Below, one piece after another: positions 6,403 to 12,775 of a DNA stretch of 14,822 nt. Within the stretch, counting starts at the first letter, position 1, and each line of letters opens with the position of its first letter. Position numbers and translations under genes: made by a program. The stretch is from Treponema sp. (GTDB lineage: Bacteria > Spirochaetota > Spirochaetia > Treponematales > Breznakiellaceae). Below the pieces are notes generated by a model. The model was not told the origin of the DNA and ran no database searches. It saw nothing but the letters and a program-made list of their open reading frames with translations. Location: positions 1-14,822 of the forward strand of contig JAISWN010000390.1 of assembly GCA_031271075.1 (NCBI GenBank), read 5' to 3'.

Positions 6403-6995
6403 CAGACTACGGAATAATGGTCGCTGATATTTTTACGCCAATCGGCCCGGCTATCCTTGTCTTCCAGTTCAAAGATCTTCTTGATGGTAAAATTCCTGGT
6501 GTCCGGGGGGTTGGGAAAATGCAGCACCCCAAACCGTCCGCCGCCTATATAGGTTATGGTATCGCCGGCTTCCAGGTTTTCCCCCTCCGCTATTCGGGTA
6601 ATGGCGCAGTCAAAATGGACAGGAACCCCGGAGAGCCTGTCGGTAATCGCGGCGGATATGTCCCTGATGGGTTTACCGCACAGGGGGCAGTTGGGAACAG
6701 GTATCGGTTCGGCGGGTAGTTGGGGAGGCGCCCAGCGGGGGCGATCAAAAAAAGGTTCGGCCTTCCCGACGACGGAACCCCGGCCGGCCGTTCCGATCTT
6801 TTGGGCCGGCACGGTCTCGCGGTTACGCGGAGAGGCCGCGTTCTTTTTACCGCCTTTGGCGGGCGGGGCGTTCCCTCCGCCTCCACAAGATCCCCAGCCG
6901 TTTTCCCGGGAAAAATTGCGGTCTTCTTCCTTCCGGTTAACGCTTTCCCGGTATTTCCAGGATCTTCTGCGGCTATTTCCGCCTCTTCCGCTCAT
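6402..6995 (-). CDS. Unknown protein with basic Arg/Gly-rich N-terminus and C-terminal zinc-ribbon-like domain
   Basis: I do not recognise a named family. From the preferred start (197 residues) the first ~90 residues are rich in Arg, Gly, Lys, Ser and Pro and look disordered and basic. The C-terminal part has a CPLCGKPI knuckle (Cys103, Cys106) and a matching HFDC (His127, Cys130), a probable zinc site. Strands (GDTITYIGGGRFGVLHF) and an acidic/basic tail follow. ATG at 6995 is preferred because AAGGA (7010-7006) lies 10 nt upstream; an in-frame ATG at 7034 lacks a ribosome binding site. The gene begins inside the 3' end of the preceding small gene and ends in a TGATG coupling with the diguanylate cyclase. 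The basic region and zinc site would suit nucleic-acid or ribosome contact, but that is inference only. Confidence 0.7.
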   Translation of the reverse strand: MSGRGGNSRRRSWKYRESVNRKEEDRNFSRENGWGSCGGGGNAPPAKGGKKNAASPRNRETVPAQKIGTAGRGSVVGKAEPFFDRPRWAPPQLPAEPIPVPNCPLCGKPIRDISAAITDRLSGVPVHFDCAITRIAEGENLEAGDTITYIGGGRFGVLHFPNPPDTRNFTIKKIFELEDKDSRADWRKNISDHYSVV

Positions 6996-7206
6996 ACTGA
7001 TATATTCCTTTCCGAGAGTTGTCAAAAAGCTCATTACTCAGAACCAGCGCAATCCGTTGAAACGCTTCGTTTAGATACTCTTTGCTGTCTATTTTTTTAC
7101 GGAGCTTTGCCAATTCGAAAGTACCAAGCCGGCTCCCCATCCCGGCCTTCAGGGGATCAAATACGCCTTCATTCCGCGCCTGCGCTTGCCGCGGCTCTAT
7201 TATCAT
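6973..7206 (-). CDS. Small unknown protein (77 aa)
   Basis: The predicted protein is charged and helical, with FELAKLRKKIDSKEYLNEAF in the middle and a strongly basic end (YERKRRK). No motif or membrane segment is seen. The ATG overlaps the yraN stop by 4 nt (ATGA), typical of true operon genes, and the 3' end overlaps the preferred start of the next gene by 23 nt. The short overlaps and sensible amphipathic sequence favour a real gene. Function is unknown. Confidence 0.6.
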   Translation of the reverse strand: MIIEPRQAQARNEGVFDPLKAGMGSRLGTFELAKLRKKIDSKEYLNEAFQRIALVLSNELFDNSRKGIYQYERKRRK

Positions 7207-7562
7207 ATATGCTCCGCGAAGGCAGATGCAAGGTACTTAATCGCCCCGGTTCCAGAATCCACAAATATTACGTCAAAGCGGACAGCCATCTCATTATATT
7301 TTCGATGGGTCGAAAGGAAATACTTAGCTGTTTCTATGATTCGGAACTGCTTTTTTCGGTCCACCCCGTATTGGAGGTCCTGGATCCCGTAAAAAGACCA
7401 GGATTTGACCTCGATAAAGGCTATAATCCCCACATCCAGGGCGATAAGATCCACCTCTCCCCGGGAAGAACGGAAATTCCGGGCTATTATCCTGAAACCG
7501 GCATTTTCCAGGGCCCGGGCGGCCAGTTCTTCCCCTTCCCGGCCCTTCCCAACCCTATGCAC
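7203..7562 (-). CDS. yraN: YraN/UPF0102 family nuclease-like protein
   Basis: The 119-residue protein matches the YraN family: GKGREGEELAARALE near the N-terminus, FRIIARNFRSSRGEVDLIA, then AFIEVKSW. The acidic pair and lysine (Asp38, Glu51, Lys53) are the PD-(D/E)XK core shared with Holliday-junction-resolvase-like nucleases. The cellular role of the family is poorly defined. Family length is about 115-130, so it is complete. The start is a GTG at 7562 that overlaps the end of the HD-GYP gene by 8 nt; the nearest GGAG lies 13 nt upstream, farther than ideal, so coupling probably helps. yraN genes commonly lie near the rplS/rnhB region in bacteria, which agrees with this context. Confidence 0.9.
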   Translation of the reverse strand: MHRVGKGREGEELAARALENAGFRIIARNFRSSRGEVDLIALDVGIIAFIEVKSWSFYGIQDLQYGVDRKKQFRIIETAKYFLSTHRKYNEMAVRFDVIFVDSGTGAIKYLASAFAEHI

Positions 7563-8745
7563 GCTCTTTCGGGTACTCCTTTTGGCTCAAGGCGCGGGTG
7601 ATAAAGACGGTCTTTTCCACCAGCAGATCCAGAATTTCCCTCTTTTCCTGTCTGTTTCCCTCTTTGTCCTGCAGGATAAGGATCTTGGGCCGCAGGGGGG
7701 CTTCGGATCTAACCTCCGTTACCTTACCGATGTATCCGTTGCTCAGGAATACAATGGAACCGATGGGGTGTATTCCCATGATACGGACAAAAGCCTTGAG
7801 CACGGACGGGTCAAAACGGCTCTGGTTATCGGAAAGCAGGTTTTTCATGGCTTCGTAACCCATCATGGAGTTCCGGTACGGCCTCTTGCTGATCATGGCT
7901 TCAAAGGAGTCCGCCACCGAGAGGATACGGGCGCCCAGGTCTATGCTGCCGCCCCCGATCCCGCCGGGGTAACCCTGGCCGTCCCAGTGTTCGTGGTGCT
8001 GCCGGGCTATCCTGCCAATCTCTTCGGGGCACCCTATTTCCCTGGTCAAAATCTGGTAGCTGTAAACCGGGTGGTTCTGCATCGTCCGGATCTCCGCCGC
8101 CGAAAGCCTCCCCCGTTTTTCCGTGAGTTCCTTGGGCAGCCGGAGCATCCCCGCGTCGTGGAGCAGGGCGGCCGCGGTTATCCGGATAATTTTTGGGGTG
8201 GGGAGCTTGAGTTCCTGGGCGATAAAAACCGACAGAATGGCGGAATTAACCGAACTTTTAGCCATCTCGAAGCCGCCCGCGTCGGCCCCCAGGATGAAAC
8301 TTTCAATACTGTCCCGTCCGTTCCGGAATATCTGGAACAACCTGGCCACCAGGTTGTCAACAGATTTGGGATCCACCTTGCCGCCCCCGGCGATGTCCGT
8401 GAAAAGAAGGTTCAGCCCTTTGACCAGATCTGTGTAAAGGGCGGCGATACCCGCCGCCGGGCCCTGCGCGGCAGGCCGGGACGCATCCGGGGAAGCGGAA
8501 TCCGCTGTTTTTGCGGATGGGTCTTGGGCGGCCAGGGAAGTTCCGGCGCCCGGCTCCGGGCTTGGTTTTGGCACTACCAGCACCCCGTCGGTTTCCACGA
8601 CTTTAACTCCCCAGGAACCAAGCTGCCTAAGGTCTTTTTCCCGTATGGCAATATCCGCCGGTACCAGCATATTGTCCTCATCCACATAGACGGGTTTGGA
8701 GAAGATCATACCGGCTTTCAGATTGGTAAGCGGGATTTTCTTCAT
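7555..8745 (-). CDS. HD-GYP domain protein, possible c-di-GMP phosphodiesterase (key residues altered)
   Basis: The 396-residue protein has three parts. Residues 1-60 form a small N-terminal domain (MKKIPLTNLKAGMIFSKPVY) common ahead of HD-GYP domains. A Pro/Ala-rich linker follows (about 60-100). The HD-GYP domain covers about 145-380, with LLHDAGM (His196-Asp197), NHPVYSYQIL, HHEHWDGQGYPGG (250-262) and VADSFEAM. Canonical HD-GYP enzymes hydrolyse c-di-GMP. Two departures are visible: the usual first metal-ligand His is a serine (AKSSVNSAIL), and HDxGK reads HDAGM. Activity may be changed or lost. The start at 8745 is chosen over 8802 because AAAGGA lies 6 nt upstream and the ATG overlaps the FlhB-like stop as ATGA. 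It shares the operon with a diguanylate cyclase. Confidence 0.88.
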   Translation of the reverse strand: MKKIPLTNLKAGMIFSKPVYVDEDNMLVPADIAIREKDLRQLGSWGVKVVETDGVLVVPKPSPEPGAGTSLAAQDPSAKTADSASPDASRPAAQGPAAGIAALYTDLVKGLNLLFTDIAGGGKVDPKSVDNLVARLFQIFRNGRDSIESFILGADAGGFEMAKSSVNSAILSVFIAQELKLPTPKIIRITAAALLHDAGMLRLPKELTEKRGRLSAAEIRTMQNHPVYSYQILTREIGCPEEIGRIARQHHEHWDGQGYPGGIGGGSIDLGARILSVADSFEAMISKRPYRNSMMGYEAMKNLLSDNQSRFDPSVLKAFVRIMGIHPIGSIVFLSNGYIGKVTEVRSEAPLRPKILILQDKEGNRQEKREILDLLVEKTVFITRALSQKEYPKERA

Positions 8746-9002
8746 CGTCTTTCCTTTAATAACGCGAAGGCTAATGCTTTTGCGGCCAGTTCCCAGCACC
8801 AAATGGGGATAACATCCCCGGTTTTTACCCCTCTGTCCAACAGAGACGCCAAAGCGGGATCTTCCACAATAGCAATCCCCGCTTCTCGAGCGATAGCTAT
8901 AATCCGTTCCGCTTCATAATCCCTGCCCCGGGCCACCAAACGGGGGGCGGATTCCCCGGGATTGTAAGCAATGGCCGATGCGGTCTTTCCTTTTGGACTA
9001 AT
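8742..9002 (-). CDS. FlhB C-terminal-like protein (FlhX/YlqH type) with apparent ATT start
   Basis: The protein resembles the cytoplasmic C-terminal domain of FlhB/YscU, the substrate-specificity switch of flagellar and type III export. Family features present are ASAIAYNPGESAPRLVARGRD, the helix AERIIAIAREAGIAI, EDPALASLL and ELAAKALAFALL. It lacks the FlhB membrane segments and the NPTH autocleavage site. The conserved N-terminal strand lies upstream of the first usable TTG (8939). The only start that includes it is ATT at 9002, with GGAGG 6 nt upstream and one base after the preceding stop. ATT starts are rare but known (E. coli infC). From 9002 the product is 86 residues. It follows a FliK-like gene, matching the ylqG-ylqH order of Bacillus. 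H. pylori FlhX is a known stand-alone relative. A sequencing error changing ATG to ATT is the alternative. Confidence 0.75.
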   Translation of the reverse strand: MSPKGKTASAIAYNPGESAPRLVARGRDYEAERIIAIAREAGIAIVEDPALASLLDRGVKTGDVIPIWCWELAAKALAFALLKERR

Positions 9003-9003
9003 A

Positions 9004-10101
9004 CTATACCTCCTCCCCTAGGGAAAACAAGTCATTTCGGCAGTCCGGGGCGAGAATAGGGTTCCACCCGGTTATTTTTATCCGTCCGGGGGGCAGTCCC
9101 AGACACCCGGCCAGTTCCCGTTCCAGGCAGGCCCGTTCCCCCTCTCCCGTTTCAGGCCATAGGGCGGCCTGGAGAACCGCGCCCGGCCGGCAGATGAAAA
9201 GCCAGCGCCGCCTCTCCCCGTGTATATCAAGGGTCATCTGTTCTACATCCCCAGGCGTTCCGGCGGACGGGGACAGCAAGAAGCGCAGGGTAACCTGGAG
9301 CCGGGCTCCCCCATCCTCTACGGGAAAGGGGAATACCAGCCAGCGTTTTCCGTCTTTCCCGGGCATACAGTTCAAGAGTTCAAGTAGCGGCTCTCCGGCC
9401 TCCGCCTTCCGGGCAAGGTTCCGCAGGGCTTCCGGGCCGCCGCTTTGGTTCCTGCCGCCTCCGGGGTTTCCTTCATCTTTCCCACCTGAACCTTGGCCGG
9501 TTTCAGGGTCCGCCGGGGAGCCGTCGTTGCCGGGAGCGGGACCAGATCCGGTGTTTCCCTGGTTTTCCCCCCTGTCCACGCCCTTGCCGTCGGCATCGTG
9601 AGGCTCCGGGAAAAGCGGTCGTCCCGAAATCATGCGGGCGTAGCGGTCAAGGCTTTCCGCGTTTAACTCCGCCCCCTTGCCCAGAGCGGCTATACAGGCG
9701 AGGGAACGGGCCTCCCGGATTGCCGGGCCGGCGTTTTCAGCGGAAGGGCCGCCGGGAAGAGGCCCGGGGCCGGGAGCGCCGGACGCGGTTTGCCGCCGGA
9801 TCTTCGACAGAAGGGCAGGATTCAGGGGCAGGGAAAAGAATTTGGCAAAAGAAACAATAGAAACCGAAAGCCCGTCAACCGGGAGTTTAAGCTGGGAAAG
9901 GAAAGAGGAAAGGGCCGCCGGGATACGGCCGCCCTCCTTGGGGGAGCCGCTATGAACAGCCGGAGCGGAATCAAGGGCCGGCCGGGCAACAGTCCGGGGC
10001 GTACCCGGCGCTGAGACGGCCGGCCCCTTTGAGCCCTCTGTTTTACCCTGGACCCTGCCCGTTTTAAGGGGACCGGGGAATTCGGAGCCGGGGATCCGCA
10101 C
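9004..10101 (-). CDS. FliK-like / YlqG-like protein
   Basis: The 365-residue protein has low-complexity Pro/Gly/Ala-rich regions (about 1-60, 105-130 and 165-220) around a conserved-looking segment LSSFLSQLKLPVDGLSVSIV (about 65-84). The C-terminus (about 235-350) contains RWLVFPFPVEDGGARLQVTLR, EQMTLDIHG and a final GRIKITGW strand. That layout, a variable hydrophilic body plus a compact alpha/beta C-terminus, recalls hook-length control protein FliK and Bacillus YlqG. The assignment rests mainly on position directly upstream of a FlhB-like gene and downstream of rplS. The start is GTG at 10101, sharing one base with the rplS stop (TAGTG), so coupling is likely. The stop lies one nt before the FlhB-like ATT start, and the GGAGG used by that gene is inside the last codons here. 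FliK function itself is not demonstrated. Confidence 0.6.
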   Translation of the reverse strand: MRIPGSEFPGPLKTGRVQGKTEGSKGPAVSAPGTPRTVARPALDSAPAVHSGSPKEGGRIPAALSSFLSQLKLPVDGLSVSIVSFAKFFSLPLNPALLSKIRRQTASGAPGPGPLPGGPSAENAGPAIREARSLACIAALGKGAELNAESLDRYARMISGRPLFPEPHDADGKGVDRGENQGNTGSGPAPGNDGSPADPETGQGSGGKDEGNPGGGRNQSGGPEALRNLARKAEAGEPLLELLNCMPGKDGKRWLVFPFPVEDGGARLQVTLRFLLSPSAGTPGDVEQMTLDIHGERRRWLFICRPGAVLQAALWPETGEGERACLERELAGCLGLPPGRIKITGWNPILAPDCRNDLFSLGEEV

Positions 10102-10493
10102 TAAGTCTGGGCGGTATCCGGGGTTTCCGCCGGCTTGCGGGCGTCTTTTTTAACGATAAGCTCCTTGATTTTAGCGGCCTTACCGACTTTGTTCCTGATG
10201 TAGTACAGTTTGGCCCGGCGAACCCGCCCGGGACGGACCAGTTCAACCTTGGCTATGCGGGGAGAGTGAAGGGGGAATATCCGCTCCACCCCAACACCGT
10301 AGGAAATTTTCCGTACCGTAAAGGTTTTTCCTGCCTGTGAATTCTTAATGGCGATAACCGATCCTTCGTAAATCTGGATCCGTTCGTTTTTGCCTTCCAC
10401 TATCTTGAAATGCACTTTCACCGTGTCTCCGACTTTGACCTCGCCGGGCTCACTTTTCATCTGGGCCGCCTGGATGGCTTTTATCTCATTCAT
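10101..10493 (-). CDS. rplS: 50S ribosomal protein L19
   Basis: L19 sits at the 30S-50S interface of the ribosome. The 130-residue protein carries the family pattern: [38 protein letters not shown] and [20 protein letters not shown] charged C-terminal extension (about 113-130, ending in Pro/Thr residues) makes it slightly longer than the usual ~115. The ATG at 10493 lies inside the end of trmD (8 nt overlap), as expected in the conserved trmD-rplS pair, and the stop overlaps the next GTG start. It is certain. Confidence 0.98.
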   Translation of the reverse strand: MNEIKAIQAAQMKSEPGEVKVGDTVKVHFKIVEGKNERIQIYEGSVIAIKNSQAGKTFTVRKISYGVGVERIFPLHSPRIAKVELVRPGRVRRAKLYYIRNKVGKAAKIKELIVKKDARKPAETPDTAQT

Positions 10494-11304
10494 GTTCCTG
10501 CCTTAGCTCCTCTATAATCTTTCCGGTTTCCGCGTCAAAAAGACCTGTTTCCTCGCCCCGGCGGATCAGATCCGGCCTGACGGCAAGGGTTTTTTCGATT
10601 TGTTTCCGGAGACGCCAGCGGCGTATGTTCTCGTGGTGCCCGGAAAGCAATATTTCAGGAACCTTTATCATAGCATAAACTTCGGGGCGTGTATACTGGG
10701 GATACTCAAGGAGCCCCCTGGAAAAGCTCTCCTCCTCCAGGGATTCCCGGGTAATCACCTGATCTACCAGCCGGTAAGTGGCGTCCACGATCACCAGGGC
10801 CGCCGCCTCCCCGGAGGACAGCACATAGTCCCCCAGGGATACCTCCTGGTCAATGTAAAGGTCGATGATCCGCTGGTCGATACCCTCGTAGCGCCCGCAG
10901 AGCAGGACCAGCTCCCCGCAGGCTGCCAGATCCTCCGCCATTTCCTGGTTGAAGGGCCGTCCCGAAGGGGAAAGGTAGATTACCCGCCGTCCCCCGGCGG
11001 GAGGATCAGCCCCCTCCGGCGCCTGGGCTAGCTCCCCGGTGGAGGAACCGGCCTTCCCCGGCCTTCCCGGTACCCCGGCGGCCTCCAAAGCCCGGCCCAG
11101 GGGCTCGGGAAGCATCAGCATCCCCGGCCCGCCGCCGTAGGGTGCGTCGTCGCAGGTTCTATGCTTGTCCGGGGCAAAATCCCGGATATTCACGGCCCGG
11201 TAACGCACAATGCCCCGTTCCACCGCCCTGGCCATGACGGAAGCGGAAAAATAGGCGTCTATAATGCCGGGAAAGAGGGTCAGTACCGTGTAGGTAATGC
11301 TCAT
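10486..11304 (-). CDS. trmD: tRNA (guanine37-N1)-methyltransferase TrmD
   Basis: TrmD methylates G37 of tRNAs from SAM, preventing +1 frameshifting. The SPOUT domain shows [11 protein letters not shown] (8-18), YGGGPGMLM (56-64), [11 protein letters not shown] (135-145) and [13 protein letters not shown] (158-170), which form the trefoil-knot SAM pocket. The C-terminal helical domain has [10 protein letters not shown] (201-210) and [10 protein letters not shown]. At 272 residues it is somewhat long; the extra length is a Gly/Pro/Ala-rich stretch at about 78-106 before the VIYLSPSG strand. The ATG overlaps the rimM stop by 4 nt and the stop overlaps rplS by 8 nt. It also produces S-adenosylhomocysteine, cleared by MtnN at the end of the same cluster. 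Confidence 0.98.
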   Translation of the reverse strand: MSITYTVLTLFPGIIDAYFSASVMARAVERGIVRYRAVNIRDFAPDKHRTCDDAPYGGGPGMLMLPEPLGRALEAAGVPGRPGKAGSSTGELAQAPEGADPPAGGRRVIYLSPSGRPFNQEMAEDLAACGELVLLCGRYEGIDQRIIDLYIDQEVSLGDYVLSSGEAAALVIVDATYRLVDQVITRESLEEESFSRGLLEYPQYTRPEVYAMIKVPEILLSGHHENIRRWRLRKQIEKTLAVRPDLIRRGEETGLFDAETGKIIEELRQEHE

Positions 11305-11837
11305 TCAAGTATCCACCGGCAAAGCAGCTCCGCCCGGCGGCCGGTCAGGTCGATTTCCCCGAAGAATTCGCCGCGAAAAGGCACAAACCGCCTTTCGCCC
11401 TTGTTCAGCTCAATTTCGGCCAACATTCCACCGCCTCCCTCAATCAGATCGGCGATGGTTCCCAAGATCTCCCCCCCCGGCGCGGCGCGGACCGCAAGGC
11501 CCTTGAGATCCTCAACGTAGAACTCACCGGATTTAAGGGGGGCGGCTTCCCGTCTTTTTACCAGGATCTCCGCCCCATTCAGGGTTTTGGCCGCTTCCGG
11601 GCTGCCGATCCCGCGGAATTTTATCAGTACAAACGGCCCGGGCGGCGCCGGAAGGGCCTCCTCAACTTCCCAGAGCTTCTCTATGCCTCCCTGCCGGAGG
11701 CTTACGGAAACGAGTTTTAAAAGATGCCCGATTTCACCGGAAAGGGATCTTACCTTCACGAAGCCTGCAAGACCAAAAGGGGCGCCCACCAGGCCCGCCA
11801 CAAAGGTTTCGGTCATGAACTCCCCCGGCGGAGCCAT
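11301..11837 (-). CDS. rimM: 16S rRNA processing / 30S maturation factor RimM
   Basis: RimM binds S19 and helps mature the 30S head domain. The 178-residue protein begins with FVAGLVGAPFGLAGFVKVRS, the typical N-terminal RimM barrel. It continues with KFRGIGSPEAAKTLNGAEILV and a C-terminal PRC-type barrel from about 100 (GEFYVEDLKGLAVRA, then ERRFVPFRGEFFGEIDLTGR). ATG at 11837 overlaps the khpA stop by one nt (TAATG). An alternative ATG at 11816 begins right at the conserved domain, but its purine-rich GGGGGAG lies only 3 nt upstream. The stop overlaps trmD by ATGA. Confidence 0.95.
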   Translation of the reverse strand: MAPPGEFMTETFVAGLVGAPFGLAGFVKVRSLSGEIGHLLKLVSVSLRQGGIEKLWEVEEALPAPPGPFVLIKFRGIGSPEAAKTLNGAEILVKRREAAPLKSGEFYVEDLKGLAVRAAPGGEILGTIADLIEGGGGMLAEIELNKGERRFVPFRGEFFGEIDLTGRRAELLCRWILE

Positions 11838-12070
11838 TAATCCAGGATTTCCAGTACCGTGTGTTTCCCGCTTCTGGCGGTGGCTGCCTGGAGTACCGTC
11901 CGGATAGCCTTGGCAATACGGCCATGCTTGCCGATCACCTTGCCTATATCCGTCTCCGCAACCCGGAGTTCCAGTATTGTGGACTTTTCCCCCTCCACCA
12001 CGCTGACTTCCACCGATGAAGGATCGTCCACCAGGGATTTTACAATGTATTCAACCAGATCTTTTTCCAT
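11837..12070 (-). CDS. khpA: KH-domain RNA-binding protein KhpA (YlqC)
   Basis: This is a 77-residue single-KH protein. The central GKVIGKHGRIAKAIR (51-65) contains the GxxG loop (GKHG) that grips RNA; LVEYIVKSLVDDPSSVEV precedes it. KhpA proteins act as RNA chaperones, often with KhpB/EloR, and in firmicutes influence division and cell-wall synthesis. Position between rpsP and rimM is the standard one. The ribosome binding site (AGG about 10 nt upstream) is weak, and a 64 nt spacer with a hairpin separates it from rpsP. The stop overlaps the rimM start. Confidence 0.96.
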   Translation of the reverse strand: MEKDLVEYIVKSLVDDPSSVEVSVVEGEKSTILELRVAETDIGKVIGKHGRIAKAIRTVLQAATARSGKHTVLEILD

Positions 12071-12114
12071 ATCAGTTACCTGTCAGTTACCCGCTGTCCC
12101 GCGCCGATACCCCG

Positions 12115-12136
12115 AAAACAGAGCGGCCTCTGTTTT
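12115..12136 (-). promoter_or_regulatory. Hairpin at the rpsP-khpA junction (possible attenuator or processing site)
   Basis: A perfect 9 bp stem (AAAACAGAG / CTCTGTTTT, 4 nt loop) overlaps the rpsP stop codon at 12137-12135. After the stem the minus strand continues CGGGG, so the only U-run is inside the stem. It is more likely a partial attenuator, RNase site or mRNA-stabilising structure than a full terminator. Nearby, TCAGTTACC occurs twice (12072-12080, 12083-12091). Confidence 0.5.
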
Positions 12137-12383
12137 AGAGGGTAATGTTCTTTCTGTTGAGAATTTTACGAACCGTGTCGCTTACCATTACGCCCTTGGA
12201 CAGCCATGTCTTTACCTTGTCCTCGGCCAGCACAACCTGCTTGTCTTCCGCCTCAATGGGGTGATAGTAACCCAGTTCCTCAATGGTTTTTCCGTCCCGG
12301 GGAGCCCGTTTGTCCATCACCACGATACGGTAATAAGGGCGTTTTTTACTCCCGAATTTCTTGAGCCTGATAGTAGCGCTCAT
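12135..12383 (-). CDS. rpsP: 30S ribosomal protein S16
   Basis: The 82-residue protein has the S16 signature from its first residues (ATIRLKKFGSKKRPYYRIVV), followed by DKRAPRDGKTIEELGYY and a C-terminal WLSKGVMVSDTVRKIL. The frame is open upstream to 12518, but ATG at 12383 is the start because it matches the family N-terminus and AGGAGG lies 9 nt upstream. It is the first gene of the long minus-strand cluster, with a candidate promoter about 135 nt upstream. Confidence 0.98.
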   Translation of the reverse strand: MSATIRLKKFGSKKRPYYRIVVMDKRAPRDGKTIEELGYYHPIEAEDKQVVLAEDKVKTWLSKGVMVSDTVRKILNRKNITL

Positions 12384-12775
12384 CCTGATTTTCCTCCTGG
12401 AAACCGCCCTGAGAGCCCGAGGCCCCCGGACGGATGATATAAACCACCGTTCCACCCCCTGCTTCTCCACCCTCCCGGGAAAATCAGGGCCGCAGCCGCC
12501 CCAAGGGCGGAGTTCCATGTATACCCGAATTCCGGCGCTTGATCAAGGGGCCGCAGGGCAAAATCCGGAAAAAAACCACGGAGAAAACAGGAGAAAGACC
12601 TGATTATAACCTAAATTCCATGAAACTCCGTGGTAAATTGTATTTCTAAGGTCATAGTCCCAAAAACGGAAGTTTGTGTCATCGAACCGTAGGTTCGTCG
12701 TGGTTATTTTAAACTGAGAACTGCTGGGATAGTTGACTTGCCGGTTCAATCATACCGGAGTTCTCCCTTGTCCAC
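12384..12775. other. Intergenic region upstream of rpsP
   Basis: No gene is seen in these 392 bases. The part nearest rpsP (12384-12511) would be the mRNA leader and contains a GC-rich hairpin, CCGCCC-TTG-GGGCGG, at about 12495-12513. Farther away are a 9 bp inverted repeat (ACCACGGAG at 12575-12583, CTCCGTGGT at 12626-12634), a TATAAT hexamer on the minus strand (12608-12603) without a good -35, a perfect hairpin CGAACC-GTA-GGTTCG (12683-12697), and a small CCGGT/ACCGG hairpin at about 12740-12757 just past the stop of the next gene. Confidence 0.7.
12518..12546 (-). promoter_or_regulatory. Candidate promoter of the rpsP operon
   Basis: On the minus strand TTGATC (12546-12541) and TATACA (12523-12518) are 17 nt apart (4/6 and 4/6 to consensus). 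Transcription would begin near 12511, giving a leader of about 128 nt before rpsP. A TATAAT hexamer at 12608-12603 is an alternative -10 but lacks a -35. Confidence 0.45.

Noticed and set aside
7405..8919. 504-codon plus-strand open frame
   Set aside because: It lies antisense to the HD-GYP, yraN and FlhB-like genes, has no ribosome binding site, and its product looks like the reverse reading of GC-rich codons.
12384..12518. Upstream in-frame extension of rpsP
   Set aside because: S16 homology begins exactly at the internal ATG at 12383, which has AGGAGG upstream. The extension overlaps the predicted promoter and leader.
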